From Flavobacterium psychrophilum (GTDB lineage Bacteria; Bacteroidota; Bacteroidia; Flavobacteriales; Flavobacteriaceae): DNA of 32,114 nt. The stretch is from positions 1 through 32,114 of the forward strand of contig CALPPS020000019.1 in the NCBI GenBank assembly GCA_943325515.2, read 5' to 3'. Positions 1-8,296 of the stretch are shown piece after piece (within the stretch, counting starts at the first letter, position 1; each line of letters opens with the position of its first letter). The translations under genes and the position numbers were made by a program. Below the pieces are notes generated by a model, which did no database searches, was not told the DNA's origin, and was given only the letters and a program-made list of their open reading frames with translations.

Positions 1-2787
1 ACTAAGTTGTGGTTTGTCAAATCCTAAACCACGACGGTTACCATCAGCACAAAACCAACACGTATTGAATGTGTTAAAAGTTTCTGGAGTGAAATATTGA
101 ATGCCTCCATAGTTTCCTTTTTGAAGATACATTTGCATTATTTTGGCAACATCCATAGCATTAGAAAAAATTCCTGCATGTCCTCCTACTCCGTTTTCCA
201 TAGCAGCTTCCATATCGTGTACATATCCTTGGATTGTATCATGGCGGAAATAATCATCAATTTCTGTTGGTGCTATGGCACTTTTATCAAATTTTTTCAA
301 AGGATTGTATACTGTGTAGTTCATCCCTAGTGTTTTGTAAAAATTATCATTAGCTAATTCATCCAAAGGTTTTCCTGTTACTTTTTCTAAATATTGTTTA
401 AGAATAATAAAAGTGAAATCGCTGTAGCGGTATTCTTTTTTATCAATTAAAGGACTATTGATGATTTTTTTTAAGATGGTGTCATAATAATCATCGCTAA
501 GGAATAAACTATCTGAAACTCGCTTATTAAAGCCTTCTGAACCAACTTTTCTATAATATTTTTCTAAAGGTATTTTTGCAGAATCTAAAGTAGATTTGTA
601 AAAAGGAATCCATGCTTGCATTCTACCATTGTGTGATAATAATTCTTTGAAAGTAATTTGTTGCTTGTTAGAGCCTTTAAATATCGGCAATATTTCTGCT
701 AATGTAGTTTCTAATGTTACTTTTTTCTTGTCGTAAAATTGCATAACATTGGGCAATGTAGCTACTATTTTAGTAACCGAAGCAACATCATATAAATCTG
801 AATTTTTTACTTTAATTGTATTTTCATAGGTTTGATATCCAAAAGATTTTTGATAAATAACTTTACCTTTTCGAGCTACTAATACTTGCATTCCTGGAGC
901 CATTTTTCCATCTATAGCTTTTTGGGTGATTTTTTCAATTTGAGCTAATTTTTCAGAACTCACACCGACATTTTCTGGTATTGTAAAGCCTAAACGATTT
1001 AGTTTTTCTGTAGTTAACCCATCTCCTGCTTTATAAATGTCGTTAATAGAAACAGGTAATTTTCCTTTGGATTCTATCGCTCCAAAAATAAGCTCTGCTG
1101 AAACCTCTTGAGCTATATAGCTATTTTGATAGGAAACAACAACGCTTTCTATAGCATCAAAATTGGTAATTTTTGATAACGAGTACGGTTTAGCAAAGCA
1201 ATCAAGAATAACTTTCTTTTGCGAAGCAATTTTATCTATAAGCTGCAATTCATTATCTGATAATTCTGGAGATTTCCACCATGTTTTATCAGATTTGTGA
1301 TAGCCAATAATTACTGTTTGAAAATTATTCAACTTAGTCATCAGCGAATCAATATTTTCATCAAATACTTCTGTTATTTCAGTATATTTTTTTAAGGTAG
1401 TAACAAACGAATTATTCGTATCTTCTCCTAGTTTTATGTAGGCTATTTTTTGATTTAAATTCTTAATTGGCAATACATTACTATTTTTGACAACTGTAAC
1501 TGCATTTTCATACAATTGGTATTGCAAAGCTTCATTAGAAATTGGATTCAAATCATTATATAAATTGATTTCTTCGATGGGTTTAAAATTATTTAAACCA
1601 GCTTTAAATTTATAGTGTAATATTTTCTTAACTGACTCTTCAAGACGACTTTCTGTTATTATCCCATCTTGAAAGGCCATACATATTTTTTCGGAAGCTA
1701 ATGGTACGTTTTCTGCATAAAGAAGAATATCATTTCCTGCTAGAAAAGCCTCTAAATCAATATCACCTGGTTTTTTGAAATTACTAGCACCTTTCATATT
1801 CAAAGCATCCGTAAAAATCAAACCCTCAAAACCCAATTCGTTTTTCAACACGTCGGTCACTACATGATGAGAAATTGAAGTAGGATATCCTTCACGAGGT
1901 TCAAGACTTGGTACATTTAAATGAGCAACCATTACAGAGACTAATCCTTCGTCAAACATTCGTTTATAAGGATATAATTCTACTTTTTCTAAATGATCTA
2001 ATGAGGCATTTACAATTGGCAAAGTACTGTGCGAATCGGTTGAAGTATCGCCATGACCTGGAAAGTGTTTTCCTGTTGAGAAAACACCTTGGCTTTGAAC
2101 ACCATTCATAAAAGCGATAGCATGTTCTGTCACATTGACCTTGCTTTCACCAAATGAACGGTAACCTATTATTGGATTTTTAGGATTAGTATTAATGTCT
2201 AAAACTGGAGCAAAATTGAATTGAATTCCCATTCTTTTGCTCTCTTTGGCCAAACAAATACCTACTTTTTGAACTAAATTTAAGTCTTTGATAGCTCCTA
2301 ATGTCATGTTAAAAGGATAGCGAAAAGTGGAGTCGATACGCATACTCAATCCCCATTCAGCATCTATACCAATAAAGAGTGGAACTTTTGTTAACGACTG
2401 ATACTTGTTGGTGAGCTTTGCTTGACGCATGGGGCCGCCTTGAAAAAATATCAGTCCGCCAATTTTATAATCTCTAACTAATTTTTCAATTGCGTTAGTA
2501 TGAACAGTGTCTTTGTTAGAATAAGCAGCGACCATAAAAAGTTGTCCTACTTTTTCATCAAAAGAAAGTTGGGAGTATACACTATCAACCCATTTATTTT
2601 CTGCAGAAGATACTGGGAAAAAGTTTTTGCGTTCCGATTTTATTTGAGGAATATAAATTTCTTCGTCTTCAGCAATTCGAGCGCTGCCTAGTAACACATT
2701 TTTTGATGTTTTCTTTATTGACGAACAATTAGTAATCAAAAAAAGCAGTGCTGAAAATAAAGCAATTCTAGTTAGAAGCCATTTCAT
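1..2787 (-). CDS. GH3 beta-N-acetylhexosaminidase / serine beta-lactamase-like fusion lipoprotein (3' end cut by window)
   Basis: The frame is open without a stop from the ATG at 2787 to the window edge (929 codons), so the C-terminus is missing. The N-terminus is a hydrophobic segment followed by a possible lipoprotein Cys22 (LITNC-SS). Residues about 60-390 are a glycoside hydrolase family 3 domain: the NagZ-type signature KHFPGHGDT is at residues 240-248 (His241, Asp247), and TDALNMKG places the likely nucleophile at Asp327. After a GH3 C-terminal-like region, a serine-hydrolase (class C beta-lactamase/PBP-like) domain carries SVTK (Ser670, Lys673), a YSD variant of YxN (Tyr788) and GGHAG (His870). 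Such fusions are known in Bacteroidetes. The likely role is cleaving muropeptide or glycan fragments at the cell surface or periplasm. The start lies 10 nt after the preceding gene's stop, suggesting cotranscription. Whether the esterase/peptidase half is active is not known from sequence. Confidence 0.9.
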   Translation of the reverse strand, partial: MKWLLTRIALFSALLFLITNCSSIKKTSKNVLLGSARIAEDEEIYIPQIKSERKNFFPVSSAENKWVDSVYSQLSFDEKVGQLFMVAAYSNKDTVHTNAIEKLVRDYKIGGLIFFQGGPMRQAKLTNKYQSLTKVPLFIGIDAEWGLSMRIDSTFRYPFNMTLGAIKDLNLVQKVGICLAKESKRMGIQFNFAPVLDINTNPKNPIIGYRSFGESKVNVTEHAIAFMNGVQSQGVFSTGKHFPGHGDTSTDSHSTLPIVNASLDHLEKVELYPYKRMFDEGLVSVMVAHLNVPSLEPREGYPTSISHHVVTDVLKNELGFEGLIFTDALNMKGASNFKKPGDIDLEAFLAGNDILLYAENVPLASEKICMAFQDGIITESRLEESVKKILHYKFKAGLNNFKPIEEINLYNDLNPISNEALQYQLYENAVTVVKNSNVLPIKNLNQKIAYIKLGEDTNNSFVTTLKKYTEITEVFDENIDSLMTKLNNFQTVIIGYHKSDKTWWKSPELSDNELQLIDKIASQKKVILDCFAKPYSLSKITNFDAIESVVVSYQNSYIAQEVSAELIFGAIESKGKLPVSINDIYKAGDGLTTEKLNRLGFTIPENVGVSSEKLAQIEKITQKAIDGKMAPGMQVLVARKGKVIYQKSFGYQTYENTIKVKNSDLYDVASVTKIVATLPNVMQFYDKKKVTLETTLAEILPIFKGSNKQQITFKELLSHNGRMQAWIPFYKSTLDSAKIPLEKYYRKVGSEGFNKRVSDSLFLSDDYYDTILKKIINSPLIDKKEYRYSDFTFIILKQYLEKVTGKPLDELANDNFYKTLGMNYTVYNPLKKFDKSAIAPTEIDDYFRHDTIQGYVHDMEAAMENGVGGHAGIFSNAMDVAKIMQMYLQKGNYGGIQYFTPETFNTFNTCWFCADGNRRGLGFDKPQLS

Positions 2788-2797
2788 AAATGATTGA

Positions 2798-3280
2798 TTA
2801 AAAGAAGCGACTGTGCCAGCTTTCAGCAGCAGGAACTTCCCAGTTATCATTAAATTCTTCAATAGAATTTACTAAATTATTGAAAACAATAGTATTAACC
2901 GTTACTGCTTTTTCTTTGGCCATTCTTTTAAAATCGATTAAAGATTTGTGGGCAATGTGATCTCCATTTTTGAACGTTACGTTCATTTTATCTAATAAAA
3001 TTACTTGATATTTTTGTTCCAAATTTTGAATAAATGCTACAGAAGAATCAATTGAACAACCAGTTGCTTGTTGCGTTTCTTGATTTACAGCTAGTATTAT
3101 AAATCGATTGTATTTAATAATGTAAGATGCTTCCAAAGTTGTTCCGTGTGCTGACCAATTTTCTAGAAAAATTTTCAAATCACTTTCTATTTCAGTTATT
3201 TCATCATCAGAAAATTTGCGATTGGATTGATAAATCCAAATTTTAGAGTCTTCTGGTAAATTTTCAAAGGGAACGTACAT
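2798..3280 (-). CDS. Conserved Bacteroidetes protein of unknown function (about 160 aa)
   Basis: A 160-residue soluble protein with no signal peptide or membrane segment. I recognise it as a family conserved across Flavobacteriia, with a typical start (MYVPFENLPEDSKIWIYQ) and an end in SWHSRFF. Database entries for this family are often labelled 'ABC transporter ATPase', but no Walker A (GxxxxGK[ST]), Walker B or ABC signature is visible, so that label is not supported. A single Cys (about residue 75) sits in a GCSID segment. The gene is 33 nt downstream of the CCG-domain Fe-S protein and 10 nt upstream of the GH3 fusion gene, all on the same strand, so it is probably part of the same transcript. 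Its function is unknown; a link to the Fe-S redox module is inference from position only. Confidence 0.85.
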   Translation of the reverse strand: MYVPFENLPEDSKIWIYQSNRKFSDDEITEIESDLKIFLENWSAHGTTLEASYIIKYNRFIILAVNQETQQATGCSIDSSVAFIQNLEQKYQVILLDKMNVTFKNGDHIAHKSLIDFKRMAKEKAVTVNTIVFNNLVNSIEEFNDNWEVPAAESWHSRFF

Positions 3281-3285
3281 CTGAT

Positions 3286-3313
3286 TTAGGAATTAGGAAT
3301 TGGGATTAAGGAT
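3286..3313. repeat. Four degenerate 7-bp tandem repeats
   Basis: The gap between the CCG-domain gene and the next gene consists of TTAGGAA, TTAGGAA, TTGGGAT and TAAGGAT in direct tandem. The first two copies are identical and the others differ at one or two positions. The repeat fills the 5' untranslated space of the downstream minus-strand gene. No function is evident. Confidence 0.6.
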
Positions 3314-4105
3314 TTACAAATCTTGAGCGTTAGCAATTAATTCAGCAATGTCCATTACTTTGATGTCAGCTTCTTTTTCTTTGGCTTTTACACCATCATT
3401 CATCATAGTATTGCAAAAAGGACAACCTGCAGCAATAATCTCAGGTTTAGTTTCTAAAGCATCTTCTGTTCTTTCAATATTGATTTCTTTGTTACCAGGT
3501 TCTGCATCTTTAAACATTTGAGCGCCGCCAGCGCCACAACACAATCCATTGGCACGTGAACGTTTCATTTCAACCAATTCAGCATCTAATTTTTGAATTA
3601 AATCTCTTGGTGCTTCATAAATATTATTGGCACGTCCTAAATAACATGGGTCATGAAAAGTGATTCTTTTTCCTTTGAATTGTCCACCTTCTATTGTTAA
3701 TCTTCCAGAATCTAAAAGTGATTTTAGAAATTCTGTATGATGAACTACTTCATATTTTCCGCCTAATTCGGGATATTCATTCTTCAGCGTATTAAAACAA
3801 TGTGGACAAGAAGTTACTATTTTTTTTGCTTCATAAGCATTCAAAACCTCAATATTCATCATGGCTTGCATTTGAAACAAAAACTCATTACCTGCTCTTT
3901 TTGCTGGATCTCCAGTACAACTTTCTTCGGTTCCGAGTACAGCAAATTCTACATTTGCTCGATTTAAAATGCGCACAAATGCTTTGGTAATTTTTTTTGC
4001 TCGGTCGTCAAAACTTCCAGCGCAACCCACCCAAAATAAAACTTCGGGTTGTTTACCTTGCGCCATCATTTCTGCCATAGTTGGCACATTTAATACTTCT
4101 GACAT
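3314..4105 (-). CDS. CCG-domain (Fe-S)-binding oxidoreductase subunit
   Basis: A 263-residue soluble protein with two CCG (cysteine-rich) domains as in HdrB, GlpC and LutA-type proteins. Repeat 1 has Cys28, Cys63, Cys100 and Cys103 (CPHC) but reads CTG where the second motif Cys would be. Repeat 2 is complete: Cys154 in HDPCYLG, Cys189-Cys190 in LCCGAGG, and Cys228/Cys231 in CPFC. The complete repeat suggests one non-cubane or 4Fe-4S cluster; the first may bind differently or be structural. The partner is almost certainly the membrane Fe-S protein encoded upstream (4706-6016), because HdrB-like and HdrC/E-like modules work as a pair. The substrate or electron donor is unknown. The ATG start matches the family. 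It lies downstream of the small HAD gene with a 69-nt gap. Confidence 0.9.
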   Translation of the reverse strand: MSEVLNVPTMAEMMAQGKQPEVLFWVGCAGSFDDRAKKITKAFVRILNRANVEFAVLGTEESCTGDPAKRAGNEFLFQMQAMMNIEVLNAYEAKKIVTSCPHCFNTLKNEYPELGGKYEVVHHTEFLKSLLDSGRLTIEGGQFKGKRITFHDPCYLGRANNIYEAPRDLIQKLDAELVEMKRSRANGLCCGAGGAQMFKDAEPGNKEINIERTEDALETKPEIIAAGCPFCNTMMNDGVKAKEKEADIKVMDIAELIANAQDL

Positions 4106-4135
4106 TTTAATATGTTTATATGATTATTTGAAGAA

Positions 4136-4161
4136 TCGGTGATTAAATTAAAAATCAACGA
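4136..4161 (-). other. Imperfect hairpin in intergenic gap
   Basis: Positions 4136-4144 and 4153-4161 form a 9-bp inverted repeat with one mismatch and an 8-nt AT loop, in the 69-nt space between the HAD-like gene and the CCG-domain gene. No T-tract follows on the minus strand, so it is not a standard terminator. It could be an mRNA processing or stability element, or chance in AT-rich DNA. Confidence 0.3.
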
Positions 4162-4174
4162 ATAATCAAATTAA

Positions 4175-4621
4175 CTATTCATGATGCTCATCATCAAACA
4201 CTTGAATGGTTACTTCTTTTTCAACTAAATCGGTAAACTTTCCTCTATAACGAGTTGCTTTTACTAAGTGATTATCAATCCAATGGTAATTTCCTCCTCG
4301 TGGTTTACCAAAAAGAATTCCGTGGTATTTAAAACCATGCTTTTTCAACCAAATCTCAGTATATTCTCTATGTTCTTCAGTTCTTGAAGTAAAGAAAAAT
4401 ATAACATGACCTTCATCAAACCATTTGTTCAATGTTATTAATGCATCAGGATAAACTTCAGCGGTTAGCATTCTTTCTGGTTCTTCGTTTGGAATATCAT
4501 CACAAACTGTACCGTCTATGTCAATTAGATAATTTTTAATTCCTTCAGGTAAAATTGGACTTAAATGTTGTCCGTTTTCTGTAATAGCTTGCAAGTTTTT
4601 GTCAATGTCTTCCGCGTTCAT
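4175..4621 (-). CDS. Small HAD-like phosphatase
   Basis: A 148-residue protein from the ATG at 4621. A longer reading from 4675 would add 18 residues of unconvincing basic/hydrophobic sequence, so I prefer the inner start. HAD motifs are visible: motif I LIDIDGTVCDD (Asp34, Asp36), motif II FFTSR (Thr78-Ser79), a Lys106 in GKPRGG as motif III candidate, and HWIDN (Asp116) as motif IV. It has no large cap domain and resembles compact polynucleotide-phosphatase/5'-nucleotidase-like HADs. Homologues are sometimes labelled phosphoheptose isomerase, which the motifs do not support. The gene sits between the two Fe-S genes, 84 nt after the membrane subunit's stop. The substrate is unknown. Confidence 0.85.
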   Translation of the reverse strand: MNAEDIDKNLQAITENGQHLSPILPEGIKNYLIDIDGTVCDDIPNEEPERMLTAEVYPDALITLNKWFDEGHVIFFFTSRTEEHREYTEIWLKKHGFKYHGILFGKPRGGNYHWIDNHLVKATRYRGKFTDLVEKEVTIQVFDDEHHE

Positions 4622-4705
4622 TTTTTTACTTTTTATAGTTATCAAATTCATTCTGCAAATCCTCAAGCTTAACATTTATGAGAATTCATCTGTTGATGTT
4701 AATTT

Positions 4706-6016
4706 TTATTTTTCCTCTTTCCAGTTTAATCTATCTTGTTGATTGTACTGCCATGGTGCGCCGTTATTTTCGATATTGGTCATCATAGCATTCAATGATT
4801 GTGGTGCAGCGCTTTGCTCCATTACTAAATACCTTCTCATATCCATAATAATAGATAATGGACTAATATTTACCGGACATTCTTCTACACAAGCGTTACA
4901 TGATGTGCAAGCCCAAAGCTCTTCGGCTGAAATATAATCGTTTAATAGTGATTTATTATCTGGAACAAAAACGCCTTTATTGGTATCAATATTTCTTCCT
5001 ACCTCTTCCATACGATCACGTGTATCCATCATGATTTTACGTGGTGATAATTTTTTTCCTGTTTGGTTGGCAGGACATGAAGAAGTGCAACGACCACATT
5101 CAGTACAAGTATATGCGTTTAATAATTGAACCCAATTCAAATCTTGCACATCAGAAGCCCCAAACTTACTTGAGACTGCATCCTCTTCAACTGGTTGAGC
5201 TGCAAATGGATCAGCATTAGGGTCCATCATTAGTTTTACTTCTTTAGTGACACTTTCAAGATTATCAAATTTTCCTTTTGCATTCAAGTCGGCAAAATAA
5301 GTATTTGGGAAAGCTAATAAAATATGTAAGTGTTTAGAATAGTATAAATAATTCAAGAAAATCAAAATCCCTATTATATGCAACCACCACACACATCTTT
5401 CAACAATTTCAACAGTTGTAATATCCATGTCATAAAACAAAGGCGTGATAAATTGTGAAATTACATTACCTGAATTCAACATTTGGAAGTGTAAATCAGT
5501 TGCATTCATAATTAGAAACAAAGACATCAATACAATTTCGAAGTATAAAATAATATCAGCATCTTGTTTTGGAGCACCACTCAAATCAGAACCAATAAAA
5601 CGTTTTAATTTGATTACATTTCTTCTGAACCAAAAAATGATTACGGCAAACAAAACTAATACTGCCAAAACTTCAAATGAACCGATTAAGAAACTATAAA
5701 AACCACCAAGGTAGTTTGAGAAAATTCTATGAGTACCAAAGAGTCCGTCTATTATGATTTCTAAAACTTCCAAGTTTATAATGATAAAAGCGGCATAAAC
5801 AATAACATGTAAAAAACCAGCAATTGGTCTTTTTATCATTTTTGATTGACCAAGAGCAATCATAGCCATGTTTTTCCATCGTGCTGAAGCATTATCAGAA
5901 CGATTTACATCTTGGCCTAGTTTGATATTGCGTATTAGCTTTTTAACATTTTTAGCGAAAAAACCTATCCCAAAGACTAGAATAATAGCAAAAAGTATGT
6001 TATCTATATACATCAT
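4706..6016 (-). CDS. Membrane-bound 4Fe-4S oxidoreductase subunit (HdrC/E- or NarI-like)
   Basis: A 436-residue protein with about five membrane segments near residues 4-21, 65-92, 106-130, 155-171 and 208-226, then a cytoplasmic ferredoxin-like domain. Two 4Fe-4S motifs are explicit: Cys304, 307, 310, 314 and Cys370, 373, 376, 380. His70, His176, His213, His229 and His231, in or next to membrane segments, are candidate heme b ligands as in NarI-type quinone-reactive subunits. With the CCG-domain protein (3314-4105) it probably forms a membrane complex passing electrons to or from menaquinone. The donor is not evident from the window. Two adjacent ATGs (6016 and 6013) make the exact start ambiguous by one residue. 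It lies 9 nt downstream of the MlaD gene stop. Confidence 0.9.
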   Translation of the reverse strand: MMYIDNILFAIILVFGIGFFAKNVKKLIRNIKLGQDVNRSDNASARWKNMAMIALGQSKMIKRPIAGFLHVIVYAAFIIINLEVLEIIIDGLFGTHRIFSNYLGGFYSFLIGSFEVLAVLVLFAVIIFWFRRNVIKLKRFIGSDLSGAPKQDADIILYFEIVLMSLFLIMNATDLHFQMLNSGNVISQFITPLFYDMDITTVEIVERCVWWLHIIGILIFLNYLYYSKHLHILLAFPNTYFADLNAKGKFDNLESVTKEVKLMMDPNADPFAAQPVEEDAVSSKFGASDVQDLNWVQLLNAYTCTECGRCTSSCPANQTGKKLSPRKIMMDTRDRMEEVGRNIDTNKGVFVPDNKSLLNDYISAEELWACTSCNACVEECPVNISPLSIIMDMRRYLVMEQSAAPQSLNAMMTNIENNGAPWQYNQQDRLNWKEEK

Positions 6017-6025
6017 ACAAGTTTT

Positions 6026-6982
6026 TTACTTTTTAATTGAATCTTTTACAGGTGCTTTATAGGGTTTATTTTTCTTTCCAAAAAGCGAAACATTCACATA
6101 TCTAGTTGGATTTAAACGTAAGTCTTGTAATAATAACTCTAGTTCTTTTGAAGTTTTAGTAAAATTAATATACAAAGTTTCGTCTTTAGCTAATTTTCCT
6201 AAAGTTCCTTTTCCAGATTGGACATCAGCCATTATTTTATCTACACTTGCAAGTGTTTTTTCTAATTTTTTAACTGTTTCACTAATATTAACCTTAGCAA
6301 TAGAGTCGGATATTTTGGCAAAATTTCCAGATGCTTTGTCTAGATTAGTCATCGTACTATTGATTTTTCCTTTATTCTCAGCTAACATTTCATTTACGTT
6401 TTTAGAAGCTTTTCTAAAGGCAATTAATGTTGAATCTAAGTTGCTGATACCACTTTTCAAATGTTCTTTGGTTTTAGCGTCTAAAATTGAATTTACATTT
6501 TTCAATAAATCATCAGCAGAAAGTATCATTTTTTCAACTTTTTCTTGTAATGGCATTAATCTTTCTGCGACTAACGCTGTGAATCCTAGCTTATTGCCCC
6601 CTATTAAAGATATTCCAGATTGTGCGATGATTTTATCTTCAAAATTTGGGACTATCATAATTTGCTTTCCTCCTATTAATCCTGGTTCATAGATATATGC
6701 TATACTTGATTTAGAAAAAGGAAAGTCGGATTTAATTTGAAGTTCTACTTGTATTTTTCCTAAGTTATCTGAAAAATCTATACTACTTACTTTTCCGACT
6801 GTTAAACCATTTATGGTAACTGGAGCTGAACTAACTAAACCTTCAACATTATCATATTGAACATAAAAAGTTTTATAATTAGTAAGTAAGTCTCTTCCTT
6901 TTAAGAAACTATAACCCCAAATAAATAATAAAATAGAAGCAATAACTAATATCGCGGTCTTGATTTCTCTAGTAATTTTCAA
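6026..6982 (-). CDS. MlaD/MCE family lipid transport protein
   Basis: A 318-residue protein with a short cytoplasmic N-terminus, one membrane anchor (about residues 9-26, ending WGYSFLKG), an MCE domain around residues 35-115 (YVQYDNVEGLVSSAPVTING and the following strand), then a long helical, probably coiled-coil region (about 145-285). This is the MlaD architecture: an inner-membrane-anchored periplasmic protein that binds lipid and partners with an MlaE/MlaF ABC transporter. The start codon is TTG at 6982. No ATG or GTG occurs in frame between the upstream stop and this point, and the N-terminus beginning MKITREIKTAILVIA matches relatives. It lies 48 nt downstream of the amidase gene. The mlaE/mlaF genes are not in the window. 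Confidence 0.92.
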   Translation of the reverse strand: MKITREIKTAILVIASILLFIWGYSFLKGRDLLTNYKTFYVQYDNVEGLVSSAPVTINGLTVGKVSSIDFSDNLGKIQVELQIKSDFPFSKSSIAYIYEPGLIGGKQIMIVPNFEDKIIAQSGISLIGGNKLGFTALVAERLMPLQEKVEKMILSADDLLKNVNSILDAKTKEHLKSGISNLDSTLIAFRKASKNVNEMLAENKGKINSTMTNLDKASGNFAKISDSIAKVNISETVKKLEKTLASVDKIMADVQSGKGTLGKLAKDETLYINFTKTSKELELLLQDLRLNPTRYVNVSLFGKKNKPYKAPVKDSIKK

Positions 6983-7030
6983 TGCTATTTTTTTTGTAAA
7001 GTTAAAATAAAATAGTGTAAATCCTTATTA

Positions 7031-8221
7031 TTATTGCTTTAATGCTTCTTGAATTGAAACTTTTTTACCATTTTTTAAAGCAATCAAAAAAGCTGAGGAA
7101 TATCCCTTTGCTTTAGCTTCGACTAACAATCGTTTTGCTTCTTCATAATTAGAAGTGTCTCCATACATATATTTGTATAATGTACCTTCCGTAGAAGCAG
7201 AAATATTCGATAATCCGTTAAAATTACTTGGCACTAACTCAATTTTTTTTCCACTTGCCAAAAGTTGGACTTTAAAAGATGAAGCAGTTGTTGTAATTAC
7301 TTCAGTTTTTACTTCAGGCTTTGTTTCTGTTTTTTTTACTTCAGGTTTTTTCTCTGGAGTTTTAGCCGATGGTTTTGGAGCTACAATAGAATCCGAAGTT
7401 TTTATAGGTTTTTCTATTTTCTGAGATGGTTTTTCTGTTTCATCACTTGCAGTAGTGCCAAAATATTCTTTCTTGTAACTAATAATAGCATCTGCAATGG
7501 CTTGAGCAATTTCTTGCTGTCCTTCTTCTGAGTCCAATTTCGCGCCTTCTGTAGGATTAGAAATAAAACCAGTTTCAATTAATACTCTAGGCATATAGGC
7601 TTTATGTAAAACCATATAAGGAGCTTGTTTCACACCTCGACTTTTTATATCTAAATCATCAATAAAATGATTTTGTATTCTACCAGCTAGTGAAATACTA
7701 TTACTTAAATATTCTTCACCTATCATCGTCACACTAGCAATTGATTCTGGTGATTTTGGATCATACCCTTCGTATTTTTGCTTATAATCCTTTTCTAGAG
7801 TAATTACGGCATTTTCTCTTTTTGCAGCCTCTAGATTTGAAGCATTTTTAGACAAACCCATTACATAAGTTTCAGAACCGTCAGCAGATTCATTTTTGTT
7901 AGCATTACAATGAATCGAAACAAAAATATGCGAATCGGCACGGTTAGCAATGTTAGCGCGCTCAACAAGGTCAATAAATTGATCAGTTTTTCGAGTGTAG
8001 ATAACTTCAATACCTGAGTTTTTTTCTAATAGCTTGCCCACCTTCAAGGTAATAGCCAAGGTTATGTTTTTTTCAATATGTCCATGATAAATGGCACCAT
8101 AATCATGATCACCATGACCAGCATCAAGTGTCACTTTAAACTTTGATTGTCCAAATAGTGAAGCAAATGAAAAAAAGAAAGATATTGCTATTATAATTTT
8201 GCTGAATTTATGTGTATTCAT
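7031..8221 (-). CDS. N-acetylmuramoyl-L-alanine amidase (AmiC type) with C-terminal SPOR-like domain
   Basis: A 396-residue exported protein. The signal peptide ends near residue 25 (SLFGQ). The amidase_3 catalytic domain spans residues about 27-250, with zinc ligands His36 (DAGHG), Glu50 and His104 (SIHCNAN) and catalytic Glu216 (IETGFISN). A Pro/Lys/Glu-rich linker (about 260-312) leads to a SPOR-like domain (about 315-395) that would target denuded septal glycan. The enzyme cleaves the amide bond between MurNAc and the stem peptide in the periplasm during cell separation. It is the first gene of the leftward block that ends in the GH3 fusion, and it has a strong promoter upstream (8289-8319). 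Confidence 0.95.
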   Translation of the reverse strand: MNTHKFSKIIIAISFFFSFASLFGQSKFKVTLDAGHGDHDYGAIYHGHIEKNITLAITLKVGKLLEKNSGIEVIYTRKTDQFIDLVERANIANRADSHIFVSIHCNANKNESADGSETYVMGLSKNASNLEAAKRENAVITLEKDYKQKYEGYDPKSPESIASVTMIGEEYLSNSISLAGRIQNHFIDDLDIKSRGVKQAPYMVLHKAYMPRVLIETGFISNPTEGAKLDSEEGQQEIAQAIADAIISYKKEYFGTTASDETEKPSQKIEKPIKTSDSIVAPKPSAKTPEKKPEVKKTETKPEVKTEVITTTASSFKVQLLASGKKIELVPSNFNGLSNISASTEGTLYKYMYGDTSNYEEAKRLLVEAKAKGYSSAFLIALKNGKKVSIQEALKQ

Positions 8222-8278
8222 AAGAATGTAAAAGTTAATTTTAATTAAAATCGAATGGTCATAAAGTTAATATTTCCT

Positions 8279-8286
8279 TATTTTTG
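8279..8286 (+). promoter_or_regulatory. Candidate -7 box for lptD
   Basis: TATTTTTG matches the Bacteroidetes -7 consensus TAnnTTTG. No TTTG or TTG is found 17-23 nt upstream, so the -33 element is weak or absent. A start a few nt downstream would leave lptD with almost no leader before the TTG at 8297. Confidence 0.45.
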
Positions 8287-8296
8287 ACCAAAAATA
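8279..8296. promoter_or_regulatory. Perfect 18-bp palindrome joining two opposed -7 boxes
   Basis: TATTTTTG-AC-CAAAAATA is an exact inverted repeat with 8-bp arms and a 2-bp centre. Each arm reads as TAnnTTTG on its own strand, so the palindrome carries one -7 box for the leftward amidase block and one for rightward lptD. RNA polymerase could occupy only one direction at a time. Confidence 0.6.

Noticed and set aside
4622..4675. Upstream start for the HAD-like gene at 4675
   Set aside because: The 18 added residues look like translated non-coding sequence; the family begins near MNAEDIDKN.
6315..6692. 125-codon open frame on the plus strand opposite mlaD
   Set aside because: It is antisense to a clear MCE-family gene, has no recognisable domain, and follows from the codon bias of the real gene.
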